A DNA stretch of 64,000 bases from Brasenia schreberi (GCA_036023115.1 JAYKKT010000090.1:28045501-28109500), one strand, 5' to 3'; shown: positions 23,335-36,327, numbered from the stretch's first letter. The notes: a model not told the origin generated them from the letters alone. Numbers and translations: made by a program.

Positions 23335-25312
23335 ATTGATCGTTGTGATGTGTTAAGGGTATCTAAGGGAGGTGTACCGGCACAAAAAGAAGCTTGGTGG
23401 TGGAATGAAGTAGTACAAAATAAAATCAAGGCAAAGAGGGCATGTTACAAATTACAGTGAAACTTTAGAAGCTTATAAGAAAGTAAAGAAGGAAGCGAAA
23501 AAGGCCGTTAGTGAAGCAGAAGCTAAGATTTGGGATGACTTATATAAAAAACTCAACTCAAAAGATGGTGAAAGAGATATTTTTAGGATAGCTAGGGCTA
23601 GAGATAAGAAAACTAAAGATCTTAATTATGTTAGATGCATAAAAGACGAGGATGAAAAAATTCTAGTGGCAAATGATGATATAAGAAATAGATGGAAAAA
23701 CTATTTTTGTAATCTTTTTAATGAAAATAAAGATGTTAGTATTAGTTTAAGAATTTTGCCAAGTCAAAAAGTATATAAACCACAATTTATACCGACGTAT
23801 TCAAAAGAATGAAGTAAAAGAGGCTCTTAAACATATGAAGGGTGGTAAAACGGTAGGACCAGATAATATTCCTATAGAAGTTTAGAAAATACTAGGAGAA
23901 ATAGGAATCACTTGGCTCACAAGACTATTTAATGAAATATGAAAAAACCAAAAGATGCCCAAGGAATGGAGAGCAAGTACACTTATACCCATATATAAGA
24001 ACAAGGGAGACATTCAAAATTGTGCGAATTATCGAGGTATCAAGTTAATGAGTCATACTATGAAATTATGGGAAAGAATTATCAAACGTAGGTTAAGACA
24101 AGTATCAAGTACAACAGAGAACCAATTTGGATTCATGCCAGGCAGATCTACTATCGAAGCGATTCACCTTTTGAGACGTCTTATGGAACATTTTAGAGCA
24201 AAAAAGAAAGACCTTCACATGATATTTATTGATCTAGAAAAAGCTTATGATAGGGTACCGAGAGAGGTTCTTTAGAGAATTTTGGAAAAAAAAGGTATCC
24301 CATTGACATATATTAGCCTTATAAGAGACATGTATGATGGTACAAAAACATGTGTGAGGACTCATGAAGGAACAACAGACTTCTTTGAAGTTAATATTGG
24401 GTTACATCAAGGATCAACTTTAAGTCCATACTTATTTATAATGGTGATGGATGAGTTAACAAAACATATTCAAGATGAAGTACCTTGGTGTATGTTATTT
24501 GCATATGACATTGTATTAGTGGAGGAGTCTAAGGAAAAAGTTAATAGAAAATTGGAACTATGGAGATAAACATTAGAAAGCAAAGGCCTCTGACTTAGTA
24601 GAACAAAGACAGAATATATGGAATGTAAGTTTGATCATTTGGTTACTTCAGAGGATATAGAAATTAAAATTGGCATACATTGCATTACCCAAAAGAAAAG
24701 TTTTAAATACCTAGGGTCAATTTTTCAGAGTGATGGAAGAATTGATGGAGATGTTACGCATAGAATTAATGCTGGTTGGTTAAAATGGAGAGGAGCATTA
24801 GGCATTCTTTGTGATAAGAAGATACCATTAAAGTTAAAAGGTAAATATTATAGAGTAGCAATTAGGCCTGCCATGTTTTATGGTTCTGAGTGTTGGGCAG
24901 TTAATCATCAACATGTACAAAAGATGTCTGTGACAGAAATGAAGATGTTAAGATGGATGAGTGGTCATACAAGAAAAGACCATATACATAATGAAGTTAT
25001 TAGAAACAAATTAGGAGTGGTACCAATAGAGGATAAAATGAGAGAACATTGTTTAAGATGGTTTGGACATATAGAAAGAAGATCAAAAGAAGAACCTATA
25101 AGAAGGTTAGAAAAACTAAATTTGGAAAGTATTAAAAGAGGTAGAGGATGACCACAAAGGTATTGGAAAAAAACAATAAAGAATGATCTATCTTATTGGG
25201 AGTTAACTGCTAACATGACACATGATAGGGATATGTGGAAACAAAGAATCCATGTAGCCGACCCTGTCTAGTATGGAAAAGGCTTAGTTGTTGTTGTTGT
25301 TGTTGTTGTTGG
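23335..25312 (+). mobile_element. RTE-clade LINE, longest copy in the window, 5'-truncated and inactive
   Basis: Order: endonuclease-RT linker ([20 protein letters not shown] at about 23.38 kb; [12 protein letters not shown]), RT palm ([20 protein letters not shown] and [49 protein letters not shown]), thumb (FKYLGS.FQSDG) and the C-terminal HTR-type region ([36 protein letters not shown]). The tail is a (TTG)n run at about 25289-25312, typical of RTE ends. The catalytic FADD motif reads FAYD at about 24498-24509 (one-base change), and in-frame stops occur at about 24273, 24567 and 25149. The apurinic endonuclease domain is missing. No target duplication was recognised. Confidence 0.9.
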
Positions 25313-27301
25313 TAGGGGCAAATCCGATCTTGTGCTCTGTTATAACTCGCAAACCATAGACTATACCTATTTCCATCATCCCAGGATCTCATGATACCTG
25401 CTGGAAAATTAAGCCTTAAAAAGGTGTTTAATTATGAGGTTTGGGTCTATGAAACTATATGTAAACCTAATTTACCTTGTAATCAAATACTTAATGTCCA
25501 AATCATAAAATCTTACTTTTTACTCGATTATAAAGTTGACCAAGAACTTACTCGAGGGGAATAGATACATAGGCTGATAATTATGGTGGTGCAAAGGCAA
25601 TACATCAAAGCTTATTTGAAATTCATGTAACTAAAAAGTATATCTTAACATGGGATATGTATAATGTAATGCATCTTTCTTTCATATAAAATAAGAAAAA
25701 TATCATACGTCAAAAAAAAAAGAAAATCATCATAAGTATAAGGACAAGTCAAGTCGTTCATAAAAACATTCTAGAAACCGTAACCGTTTTTAAAGGGAAG
25801 AAAGAAATTAGATTTTTTTTTTCCAATATGCCGTGGTCAAGACGTTGGAAACAATCTCACAAAGAAAAACTAACGATCGAAGAACCTTCGTCCAATTGAA
25901 GAGATTCCTCTTCCCGCTAAGAACAGCTTGGATGATATCCAGCCGTCCATTTCGGTGAGGATGATGTCAATCGGGTTTCACCTATGCCTTGAAAAAGTCC
26001 ATCATGTTAGCCGAAACACGACAGACTTCCATCACCAAGACGAACGACTGATATTGCAAATCTGGTCTCATGTATAATCTAAACAGCAGTAGCCCGCCCT
26101 TCTTTTTAAATTTTCACCAACAAGCAGGTCATAAGAAAATAAACGAGTCAACCAAGTTGCTCAAATGGGTTCCCGTCCCACTGGCTTCTTTATCGTTTTT
26201 CCAATCTTCTACGTTCACATGTACGCACATTCACATTATTTATTATATACGTAAGCCAAAGTTAATTAAGTTCTACGACCGGAAAATCAAAACTTGCCGG
26301 TGGTGGCAGATCTAAATTCATTAAAGAGAAACTATAACCATGATTCCTGAAGGAGTGAGATTCGGGTCTTACCTTTCCGGTACTCTGATCATCGGAGGTT
26401 TTCAGTGGACGCAGCGGATGTTGATGATTTCGCGAGGTTTTCTTACGAGGGTTTTCTCAGACAACTGTATTCTGTATATCACTTCTGTAAGAAGCTTTCT
26501 GTATCATATCTTTTCTCTGTGAATGGATACCCTTTTATAGGCATTCGCTCCCCTGTCGTCTGGCATTCTTCTCTCGTGACTTCCCTCGTCTGGGAGAGGT
26601 AACGGATGGCCATTACCGGATTTTTCGGTAACGGTAACGGTAATGGCTGTCCGTTACTTATGAGAGCTGAGAATGGCCATTACATTGTATCAATTCCATC
26701 CTCCAACTGCTCATTGTTCACCCATTCTAAATCATTTGGTGGTTAGTTCATTCAAGCAATATATATATATATATTTTATAATTAGATCATGCACCATATT
26801 TACTGATTCCTGACTATCGTTATGGATCCAGTTTTCATATATATATATATAAAGAGAGAGAGAGAAAGCAGGATTCATGGGCATAAAAACTGATCCATAT
26901 ATATATTATATTACGCCCAGAGCTCCTACATTCACACGAAACACCAACATGGCAAAGACCACCTGAAAAGGCCCGGATACCAGCAAACCGAAACTCGCCG
27001 GGAAGATGAAATCATTGTGTCTTCATTTTTCAAACAATAAAAAGGTTCCCCACTTCCTTAGTCTTCAAGACTCCAACGCGTGTGATCTCACACATATAGA
27101 CAATTATAAACTACAAGGACAAGAAAACGGCCACCGGAAAACGGAAGCTCGCCGGGAAAAATGGCACCAACGTCTTCATGTATCCACATACAATTTTTTG
27201 AATATACAGTATTCAGAATCCGGTTCCTAGTTAGGAAGAACCAAAAAGAAACTAGATCATTAAATTCTATAATTCTTAAGCAAAGAGAAAAAGGTGGGAA
27301 A
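25313..27301. other. Intergenic, downstream of DUF1645 gene
   Basis: No gene seen in 25.3-26.9 kb; the short frames at 26.3-26.6 kb lack features. A 59-bp hairpin lies at 26599-26657, and (TA)n runs are at about 26760-26775 and 26840-26850. The last few hundred bases should contain the 3' UTR of the DUF1645 gene. Confidence 0.5.
26599..26657. repeat. 59-bp hairpin of GTAACGG/CGGTAATGG units
   Basis: The left arm gtaacggatggccattaccg (26599-26618) pairs with the right arm cggtaatggctgtccgttac (26638-26657) at 18 of 20 positions across a 19-base loop containing cggtaacggtaa. It may be the end of a foldback transposon or a regulatory hairpin; nothing else of an element is visible. Confidence 0.6.
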
Positions 27302-28186
27302 TTAACGATTGTGATGAATGTGGAGATTGCCCAACAAACCCACGAGATCCTGCTTGTACGGGAGGTATGACCGCCGTCGATCACCCTCTCTGGCCTTCAC
27401 GTAATGAATCTCGTGCGCCATCGTGAATCCCTCTTTCTTATTCTCTTCCTTTCGCTCTGCGGTCTTCTTCTTATTCTTCTGCTGATTCTTGCCAACATCG
27501 TCGTTCTTTTGCCTTTCCGGAGAAGCCGGGGCTTTGCGTTGGTGGTGGCGCCGGAAAAGGGAATCCAGCAGTTGCTGCTCCTTGTTCTTCTCATCACCTT
27601 CCTCCTGCGGCGGGGCTACGAACACGAACGTGTCCTTGCCGTCACTGTTGCTACGATGGAGGATGTTGCGAAACCGCCACCGGCGGGAAGAATTTCCGGT
27701 CGAATTGCTCTTTTTGCAGCGATCCGGCTGCGGCGACCTGGGCGTCCATACGCAGTAAGTTCCCTCCGGGATTCGGGCCAGTTCGTCGGCTGCCGGCACC
27801 GCCCGCTCTTCTAACAAGAGCGTCTTCAGAGCAGGTCGAGGAGTCGATGCCGACGAACCTGACTCAACTGCCGGAGGAGGAGGCAAAATCAGTCCTGATC
27901 GAGACTGGAAGATCTCATGGACAGTTCGAATTCGCCCGTCGGCAAAAAGTTCGTCGGCAGAGAGGGTTCCGAAGTCGTCAGTCAACGAGCCAATTCCTCC
28001 AAATTCGAATTCCCCGCTCTTGTCCTCTTCTTCCTCATCAGACTCACCACCTTTTTCTAGGGGATCTTCGCCATCGTCGTCCTTTCGAGGAGGACTCGAG
28101 ACGATCAAATCGGCGGTAACGTCGAGGAATCGACCCGAGGAATGTTCGCTTAGACTTGGTGATAGAGGGAGCACCGCGCTCTCCAT
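27302..28186 (-). CDS. DUF1645 family protein (plant-specific), intronless
   Basis: The most likely start is the ATG at 28184-28186 (MESAVLPLSPSLSEHSSGRF), giving about 294 aa; an in-frame ATG 16 codons upstream is possible. Features in order: an N-terminal Ser/Pro segment; an acidic stretch (ESDEEEEDKSGEFEFGG); a conserved DELFADGRIRTVHE block; a CVWTPRSPQPDRCKKSNSTG block followed by RRWRFRNILHRSNSDGKDTF; a Lys/Glu-rich linker; and the C-terminal YLPYKQDLVGLLGNL motif. These blocks identify the plant DUF1645 family, whose members have been linked to stress response and grain or growth traits. No biochemical activity is known. There is no signal peptide or membrane segment; basic patches suggest a nuclear or cytosolic location. 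GC content is clearly higher than in the surrounding DNA. Confidence 0.9.
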   Translation of the reverse strand: MESAVLPLSPSLSEHSSGRFLDVTADLIVSSPPRKDDDGEDPLEKGGESDEEEEDKSGEFEFGGIGSLTDDFGTLSADELFADGRIRTVHEIFQSRSGLILPPPPAVESGSSASTPRPALKTLLLEERAVPAADELARIPEGTYCVWTPRSPQPDRCKKSNSTGNSSRRWRFRNILHRSNSDGKDTFVFVAPPQEEGDEKNKEQQLLDSLFRRHHQRKAPASPERQKNDDVGKNQQKNKKKTAERKEENKKEGFTMAHEIHYVKAREGDRRRSYLPYKQDLVGLLGNLHIHHNR

Positions 28187-29276
28187 GTGCTTCGGTTCTG
28201 ACGAAGCTTGCAAACGTCGGATTCTTCGGTTCACGCGAAAAGGACGCGCCTGAAATTAGAAGTAGCAAAGAAATCCTCACCACCAAAAATGATCGGGCTT
28301 TCTGATTCCAGCGAGATCAGCGTCGGAGGAGAGTACTGTTACAGCAAGACAACTGTTCTGATTCCGGTGAGATGGGTGCCGCCAGAAACAGAGTCGCAAC
28401 TAAAGGAAGAAGAGAACTCTTTGTTTCCGTAGAGATGGGTCCTGCCGGAAAATGAACTTTCCGCCACAATAAGAAGTTGACAAAGTTCAACTTACAGAAG
28501 AAAGGTCAGACGTTTCGGTTCCGGAGATACTTGAGTCGCCAAATGGTGGAGTTTCCGAGATGGGTGTTGCAGGAAAATGGAGATTCAAGAGGAGAGGGGC
28601 GAAAAGGGATCCAATTCTTCTGTTCCAACACGATGGGTGTTGCCGGAAAGGGGAGATTCAAGAGGAATGAAAAATGGTCGGGTTCTTTGGTTCCCGATTC
28701 GGGGCTATTTAAGAAGAGGAGAAAAACAAGCGAGCTCTTTATTTCTGCTGTGGAAACTGGTGCATTCGTGGGCTTCAAGAAAGAAAGCGATGCAGCGACG
28801 GCGGTGCCATATAAGGAAGGGGTTGGGAAGAATCAAGAAGCTACAGAGTTTAATGGGAGGCGAGGACTCAGAGGGAAGGTAAATCACGCGTACCTCGTTC
28901 GCGAGAGACACGTTCGGAATTCCCTCCTTCCTATCTTTCTCTCTATATATATATATAAAGAGAGAGAAAGATATACAAAGTCTAATTACATTTTTTCGAA
29001 TAACAATAAAAATTTGAAATAAAAAAGTATCATCATCCTCTAAAATCTGAAGATGGAAAGTACAACGGTATACTTTTTTTTAGATTTAAATCTTTATCGT
29101 TAATTACAATGATTCAATGATAAAAATATTTGGAAAAAATTGAACACCAATCACTTTCTTTTTCTCTCTCTATTTATATATATATGTTTTACCTGCTTTT
29201 TACAACTCGAAAAAAAAGTTGCAGTCGTTACTCGTTTAATGACGATGCGACATACTCTGTTTTCACACGGCTACGC

Positions 29277-29278
<2 letters not shown>
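28187..29278 (-). promoter_or_regulatory. Upstream region of DUF1645 gene with degenerate repeats, CArG box and TATA tract
   Basis: A perfect CArG box, CCATATAAGG, is at 28807-28816 (MADS-factor type). A TATATATATATA tract at about 28946-28961 could act as a TATA element for the minus strand, about 770 bp from the ATG. Degenerate repeats occupy 28.30-28.68 kb. Open frames of 100-180 codons on the plus strand here have no family features and are treated as chance. Confidence 0.4.
28300..28680. repeat. Degenerate GAGATGGGTG.TGCCGGAAA repeats
   Basis: Related units occur near 28369, 28430, 28557 and 28630 (gagatgggtgccgccaga; gagatgggtcctgccggaaa; gagatgggtgttgcaggaaa; cgatgggtgttgccggaaa). The last two extend into gagattcaagagga. 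Spacing is irregular (about 60-125 bp). Confidence 0.6.

Positions 29279-29315
<37 letters not shown>
29278..29315. repeat. (CT)n microsatellite
   Basis: Uninterrupted CT run of about 38 bp upstream of the DUF1645 gene. Confidence 0.9.
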
Positions 29316-29317
<2 letters not shown>

Positions 29318-30846
29318 TGTTCCTTATACGGAAGTTTACAGCCAAAAGCGATGGAATGGATTTGGTCAGAGTCGTGCAAATTTGGATTTTGCAAGCAAAG
29401 AGCTAAGATTAATAACTTTTGTATTCTTATAAAATCTGATTTATCAAGTTAAACTTTGCTAAAATTGTTCTATGACATGATTATTTGTTGACCTTATTCT
29501 TTTTCATATGTTGGTCAGTTTTGGCTTTGCGTCTGCGGCACACACGTGCATAATGGACTTCCTGTAATTTGACTAGACCCAGCTGATTCTGAGTAATACG
29601 GTGGGAGTCCGTTCTAGACTCACGGTTCCTGTTCCACCAAGACCAGGAACCGGAACATACCGGCCCTCCTTTCAGGTCTGGTTCTGGTTCCCCTTCATTT
29701 GAAAACCAGAAAGGAATGACTCAGAACTGTTGCTTCCGGCAGATTGATTTGCTCTGATATTTCATCCTTTGCAAAACAAAAATAAGCTAAGCTCATTTTC
29801 GCATTATTACAATTTATGAAACTTGTGAAGAGGACCCTGCTGGAGTAACACACGGAGATGCAAAACTATTGAATTGCGCATGTTTGCTTAGGGCATGAAT
29901 TGAAAGTTTCTAACGTTTATCTTTTTTTTCTTTTTTTGGGGGGGTGGGGGGCGTCCAATGGGAGGTCTTTGAGCCGATATGCTGAATCCACAGGAGAGTA
30001 GAAACTCTCAAACCCTTAAAGGGCAATGGGAATCCTAATGAGAAAAATATGCATATCTTTATTTATAGATTAAGAGGCTAATGTAGTTTCATAATCCAAC
30101 CCATAAACCATTTAAGTAGTTTCTAAATAATTGATTCACATACTTGATAAGAGGTCAACGGACTAATATCCACATTAGATCACGTCAATTAGGTCCATTT
30201 ATATTAGATGGTGATACTTATACATTGATATATAGCTGGACCTTATATTGTTGAATAAATCCAACAGCCCCTCGTCTTCTTCTTCAGTTTCTTGTTTCTC
30301 TTCTTCTTTATTGCTTCTCTCCCATTTTCTTTCTCCTCTGCACACCCGGAAAATTCCCCTCCTCTCCTTCTTGATAGAACCGTTGGTGATGGGGTCTGTC
30401 CACTATGATGTTACTGTTAACATGAGATTAATTAATTGTGGATTGTTTTCCTATATCGATTGATGCCTTTTCTCTAATGCACTCTACTGGCAGAAACTTC
30501 AACTCTTGGGAGTTTGTTGTGTTGCCTTGTGCGTCCTCACCCTTCGTCTCTATATTCTGATAGAAGTTCATCCTTCGATTCTGTTTGGATCTCTTCGTTA
30601 CTTTTGTTGCTAAAATCATCATTTGGTTCTTTGCAAGTACGAGGAGATAAGTCCTCCCCATGAAGATTTTTGTTATATAACTGACACTGCCTACAAAAAG
30701 GAAGATGTAAAATACACCACCTTTACATCATTCCCTTCTAGTATAACTGGTTTTAAGTTAGCACTTTGATTGAATGATTTCTGGTGTGAAGGTGGTAGAG
30801 ATGGAAACTTGGATTTCTAAATTTTGAGATGAGTAATCCCACAATA

Positions 30847-31193
30847 GTGTGACAAAAATGAAGACGTTGAGATGGATGAGTGGTTATACAAGGAAAGACC
30901 ATATATACAATGAGGTTATTAAAAACAAATTAAGTAACTTATAGATGATAAAATAAGAAAAAATGTTTAAGATGGTCTGAATACATAGAAAAATGACCAA
31001 AAGAAACTCCGATAAAAATAAGAAACTAGATTGTGAAAATGTTAAAAGAAAACCACAAAAGTGTTGAAAAAACAATAAAAAATAATATAGATTATGTTTT
31101 GTTAACTGGTAGCATGGCACATGATCAGGCTCTATGAAAACAAAGAATCTATGTAGCTAACTTCATCTAGAATGGAAAAAAGCTTAGTTGTTG
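30847..31193 (+). mobile_element. RTE LINE insertion, 5'-truncated, 12-bp target duplication
   Basis: It carries decayed C-terminal RTE sequence (MKTLRWMSGYTRKDHIYNEV) and ends agcttagttgttg. It is flanked by perfect aatcccacaata copies at 30835-30846 and 31194-31205. It is more diverged than the 23-25 kb copy. Confidence 0.85.
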
Positions 31194-31720
31194 AATCCCA
31201 CAATAATATGGTGATAGCATATGATAAATGTGGTTTGCCATCTTTATCACTATCAATGAGGAAAAATGCGTTTGTTGGGCAAATGAGACAATCAGAACCA
31301 GTGTTCTACTGCGGCTAAAGGAAAAAGTAGGGTACACTGTAGTTCTGTTGTGGTGATCAAATATTTACGTTTTCCACTAGTCAATTATGCTTGCTTTCTC
31401 GTTTAACCACTAGTATATGTGATGATTTTCCTCATGTTCTTATTGGAATCTTCCTTGGAGTTGCCCAACAAGCAATTGAGTGTTTGTGCAATTACCTATC
31501 TGAGTTAAGCACATTAGAACATACATGCCTTTTCGATCAGCCACATGGATTTTATTTGTCATGGATGCATAATCCATCCAAAATCTCATCCTTGGGTAAA
31601 TTGATAGACTTGGGCATAACACATTCTTGGGACACTCATCCAAAAAATTTCAGAGCTTGCTGCTGCAAGATCAAACTGGTTATGAAGCCTCGGAGCTCAA
31701 GGACTGCATCCAAGTCATAC

Positions 31721-31806
31721 ATGATTTAAAATTGTCCAAAAAGAACTACACACTAGTGACCTAATGATTTAAAATTGTCCAAAAAGAACTACACACCAGT
31801 GGCCTA
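31721..31806. repeat. 43-bp tandem duplication
   Basis: The unit starting atgatttaaaattgtccaaa occurs at 31721 and 31764 with three or so differences. Confidence 0.85.
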
Positions 31807-32259
31807 GAAGAATTTATGCAACTTTTTTCATCTTTTTAAGTCAACTCAATGGGCTCCTCACGTATTTGACATCCATTACTGTATGTTTCTTTATGTGACC
31901 ATGAATTATATATACATCATGCACTCGAATAGGTATTACGAACTTCCAACTTTGAACTAGTGAAGTATACGTAAACCAACATAGAAATAGCAAACAAGGA
32001 CGGCAAAATTGCACAAAGGAGTTGCACTAATGGCAAGTTTGTATTCCCCCTCTAATTGTATCCGCGTGAAAGAAGATTGCGATTGTCGCCTGACTTCAAA
32101 TTAAACCCGACAATTTTGATTTAGATACCTCCAAAAATGCAATGTGAGAATCCAAATGCCAAAAGGCGTATTGATGGAATCCATGTCAGATTTGAATCCT
32201 TTTTTTCTTATTCATGAGAGAAGAATCCGTGGTGCTAAACGTTACGCAGTCAGTCGCTC

Positions 32260-32560
32260 ATGAAAAGATGATAAATACAAACGAAAATGTAGAGAGATTT
32301 GGGGTTAGAAAGGAAAGGGAACGCTCTAATGAGACTGTTAGAGACTTCTAAACACCAACGTAAGAAAAAAACAGAAGATAATAGGAAGGACCCAAAAGAG
32401 TATGGAAAACAAAATAGGCTGTGGAGACCCAAAAAAGTATTGCACCAAAATCATAAGATCGTCCTCCTGTCAACTCGAATAGGAGACGACTCAAGACAGA
32501 CCAAATGATGACTAGGAACCTACATAGCCAACCCCATCGCTATGTGGAAAACTTGGTTTT
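32260..32560 (+). mobile_element. Decayed RTE-like 3' end
   Basis: The end cctacatagccaacccc and the following tatgtggaaaacttgg resemble the RTE terminal block gtagccgaccccatctag / tatgggaaaggctt. The preceding 250 bp are poorly conserved, so this is probably a different, older subfamily. Confidence 0.4.
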
Positions 32561-33061
32561 AGTTTGGTCATGCGTGGGAGATCCCTCGTTCAAAAGAGTG
32601 CTTCTCTTGAGCGAATAAGATTTTCGAAGGGAAGATAACTTGCGCTAAAGAGGGGAGAAGCTTTTGTCTAGGATCCGCCTCCATGTCACATGAAGAATAT
32701 TGGAACATAACAAGCTTTGTATGGTAACAAAATGCACAAAGAATAAGCTGCACTGGAAGGGAGCACCTAAAGGTCAACATCGATTACTATATCACTACTT
32801 AGATAATGAACAATTATAAGAATACAACATATACTGTACGGGAACATTCTAGAAGAGCACCCTCTCAAAACTGGGTAGCTAAACCTCAACCTTTGAAACT
32901 ATTTTACAGAGGAACACATGGAAGGCAACAGGAGCCAAAAGAAAGCAAAAGATACTGTTCAAGGTCGGCACCCATAAATAAATAAGATTTCTGAATTTCC
33001 AAGATTTACCAGCTAAGCTGCTTGAAGCTAGATGAGAACACCATTATCAAGTCCGCACACA

Positions 33062-36000
33062 CTACAACCTGTCTTCCATGTTTGATGAGACACTCAACTG
33101 CCGTTCCAACTGCAGGGAAAGGAAAATGCAGAGCGAATTATTTGTTAATGACTAAAACCTAGTCTATGAGATAAATAACATGTGTGGCCTTTCATAGATC
33201 AGATCCAAATACCAAAGAGGTTCATTTTAGCGGTGCATATATATGCAAACATGTTCAGCATACATTGGGCATCTAATTCGCATGGTCATCAAGAAACAAC
33301 ACCTTTTGAACAGGAATGCAATCAAAATAGGAAAAATGATCTTTCTATAAGATGAAAGTACTGTTGTTGCAGGCCATCACACGTTAATATTTATTTTCTT
33401 TTTCATGTGGTTCCCACTGTATGGACAAACCTAAGAGTAGGGCTCATAATTGTACCAAGCCACTCACAGTTTGGATCATCCCTATCTCATTCGTGTCTGG
33501 TTCATCAAACCACATGGGTCAACACAGGCATGCTACGATCAGCTTGGTTGCTTGTAAAATGACATTTTTTAAATTTTAGCTAAGAGATATGCCAAGGTAA
33601 TCCTATAATGATATTAAGGTAAACGAGGGTTCACTTTTCTTTCAACATTTTCACAAAGGAAGTGGTTTAGGTAAAGAAGGGTAAAATTTTTCAGAGTATT
33701 AACTCTCTCTCCTTGCTCCAAAAAGGATGGTGAGCTACTCGTGAAAATGTTCAAGGTCAGATATCTTAGCTTGGCTCAACTGTAAAGTAAATGAGCGAGA
33801 AACAAACTTTTTAGTTAGTTCAGCTCATACACCAACCCTATCTAAGAGGCCAGTGCAACACTTAGGACACCACGATAACTGCATAAGTTCACAATGCCCT
33901 TGTAATTGTCTGCTGTCACAAATTTGCATTTTTTCTTCTAATGCTAATACACTACATTATAAGTTTCTATATCACAACTGACAAACATTATAAAGATATA
34001 ATAATTCACTGCACAATCTAAAAATTGGACAGTAAATCTTGCTACAGATCCCTATATACCAAAACCAAGCCTTTTTCCAATTGGATGCAGTCGGCAAGTT
34101 ACAGTTCCATATATGCTAAAAGGATTTACTGTAGACCATGCATGCGGAACTATTTGTGTTATTGGATACGATTGTCAACCAGCAAGCTCTTAGAACGTAA
34201 CTTGAATATAGACATGCACACGTATACTATAAGAAGCATATCAAAATAATTACAACTCACTATAATTGAACATTGCAACTTATCTTTATAAACAACAGTA
34301 AAAGGCGTTGCTGTACCAACTGCATGCAACGAACTTTTAGGTGTATGCGGTTATATTTCCAGCATGGAACTTGCAAAATTACCTTCACAGTGCCATGTAA
34401 TGCACCTACTAAATTACTAATAACAAATTCACCTAGGAATGATGGTTGATTGTTCACTCTGAATCTTATGGATCATGTAAGCAAACAAAATGATAGTGTC
34501 ACATTCCGTGCATCAACAACCATCTATCCAAGGTCCAAAAATTATTACACGGTTACACCTATCAGAAGGTCCCTCTCTGATTCTCTTCATCACAAAAGGC
34601 AAATGCAAGCTGATTCAGGTTGTTATCTTTCAAGCTATCATCTTAATTCACATGCAATATTGAGGAGAAGATGAACTTGGGTTATCGTCCAGCCTCTTGC
34701 TGGACAACAGCCTCTCTTTCTCTCTCTATTTTATTATTATGGAAAACGTGAGTAGTACGGCGGAAGATCGAATATCACATATACGAGAAGAACCAACGAA
34801 GAGAAAATATGAAGATCGAAGGAGAGGGCAAGCACTCCAATGGAGGCCACCCCCTCTCTCTCTTTCTTAATCTTAGTCTCTTAACCCTAATACATCATGT
34901 TCAGCCCTTATATAATGGGGCAAATACAAAATAACGAAAATGCCCTTAGTACTACGGGCAATTACAATAATACTCAAATATTAGAAATTACAAAACTAAC
35001 ACTAAAAACAACACATGTTCATATTCTTCAACACCCCCTCAAGTTGGGAGTGAGATACTTCGAACTCCAAACTTGCAGAAAAATTGATTCTTTCTTCACC
35101 ATACTTACACTAATGATCTATCTGAGACTTCTCTAAATCAACTTAAATAATTAAGATCATACTTGGGTAGCGCACGACCCTTCTATGGGTGTCGGCCACT
35201 CCTCTTCTTCTTTCTTCTCAATAAAGTAACTAGGTAAACACTTCAAAAAAAAAAATTCTTCTCTTTAGAAAACTGATTTTTATGGTAGGAGGTACTATCT
35301 CCACCATACACACTTCAAACGGCTTTTCTATACCCCTTCACATGGTTGTTGCTGTCGGTGTGTTAGGTTGGGTGTCCTCTCTCTACCACTCAAATAACAG
35401 AATACACACATCTACTCATACTAGTCGGTCTTGCGCCCCTTCACATGGTGATTGCAACCGCTTTTTTCAGCCCTCCTGGTTGTTCACTTTAGCAACTCAA
35501 GGTCTTAATCTTCATGCTTCTTGGTGATACTGCCACATTCCATAAGAAACAATGCATCTCTCTCTTCTCTGATTTGATTTTCAGCATATGTGGTGACAAA
35601 AAAGTGATTTTCTGCATTCTATCTTTCCTTCTACGTGCATTCTGTTGTTTTTCCGATAGAGACAATCATCATGTACTACTTCATATCTTCTACAATCTTT
35701 TCTTGGATTTTCAACCCTCTTTAACATTTCATTAAACATTTGATGTAAAGGTAAACATCTCTCTTTAACATTTCATCAAACAGTTGGTGTGTAGGGTTAA
35801 AACTTCTGAGGGGCATTTCATCAAACACTTATTGTGCATCTTATCCAAGTTTAGAATATGGAAGACCGAAAGATAGTAGCTTTGGGTGAGGCAGATGAGT
35901 AGGACAAGGTGGTGAACCAAGATAGATGGGATCCAACTGCTAGATAAACGGTAATACAGCATGTCCCACTAATCATAAGCAAAGTAACCATAGGAGAAGC

Positions 36001-36327
36001 ACAACGAAGAGTATGCACCAGACCATAAAACATCAACCAATTCGGCTTAATGCCCATCTTCATCCATTCATTAGCCAAAATCAAAACAACAAAGAGGGAG
36101 GTGAGCAAGGAATGAAGAAGGTGTTGATGAAGAGTGGGTCCCTAAGAGCGTTCTGTGGACCATCCAATTGGTGGATTGGAAGAAGACATATCCCCACACC
36201 ACAACCAAGAACTCCCTCCTTCCATTGAAGGTGATCTCGAACACCACTGAGATGGCCCACAGAACGAGGGTCATTATGAAGAAGGCGCCTGAATCCTTCT
36301 TCTCCACCCTGCCCCTCTCTCTTCCCA

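Larger units (their letters stand above)
29316..33061. other. Intergenic between DUF1645 and kinase genes
   Basis: No gene seen. It contains an RTE insertion (30847-31193), a 43-bp duplication (31721-31806) and a decayed RTE-like 3' end (32.26-32.56 kb). 29.58-29.70 kb is a ggttcc/ggaacc-rich old repeat similar to that at 17.4 kb. The stretch next to 33062 must hold the kinase 3' UTR. Confidence 0.5.

Noticed and set aside
23955..25151. RTE frames as host genes
   Set aside because: They are reverse-transcriptase fragments with stops between them and a (TTG)n tail; annotated as one LINE.
28187..28234. 16-residue N-terminal extension of the DUF1645 protein
   Set aside because: The second in-frame ATG begins the Ser/Pro segment usual at the family's N-terminus; the extension is possible but less likely.
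27404..28253. Several plus-strand frames opposite the DUF1645 coding sequence
   Set aside because: Shadows of the GC-rich minus-strand gene; no family features.
28477..29022. 181-codon plus-strand frame upstream of the DUF1645 gene
   Set aside because: Composed of degenerate repeats and low-complexity sequence ending in a TATA/GA tract; no domain and overlapping alternative frames.
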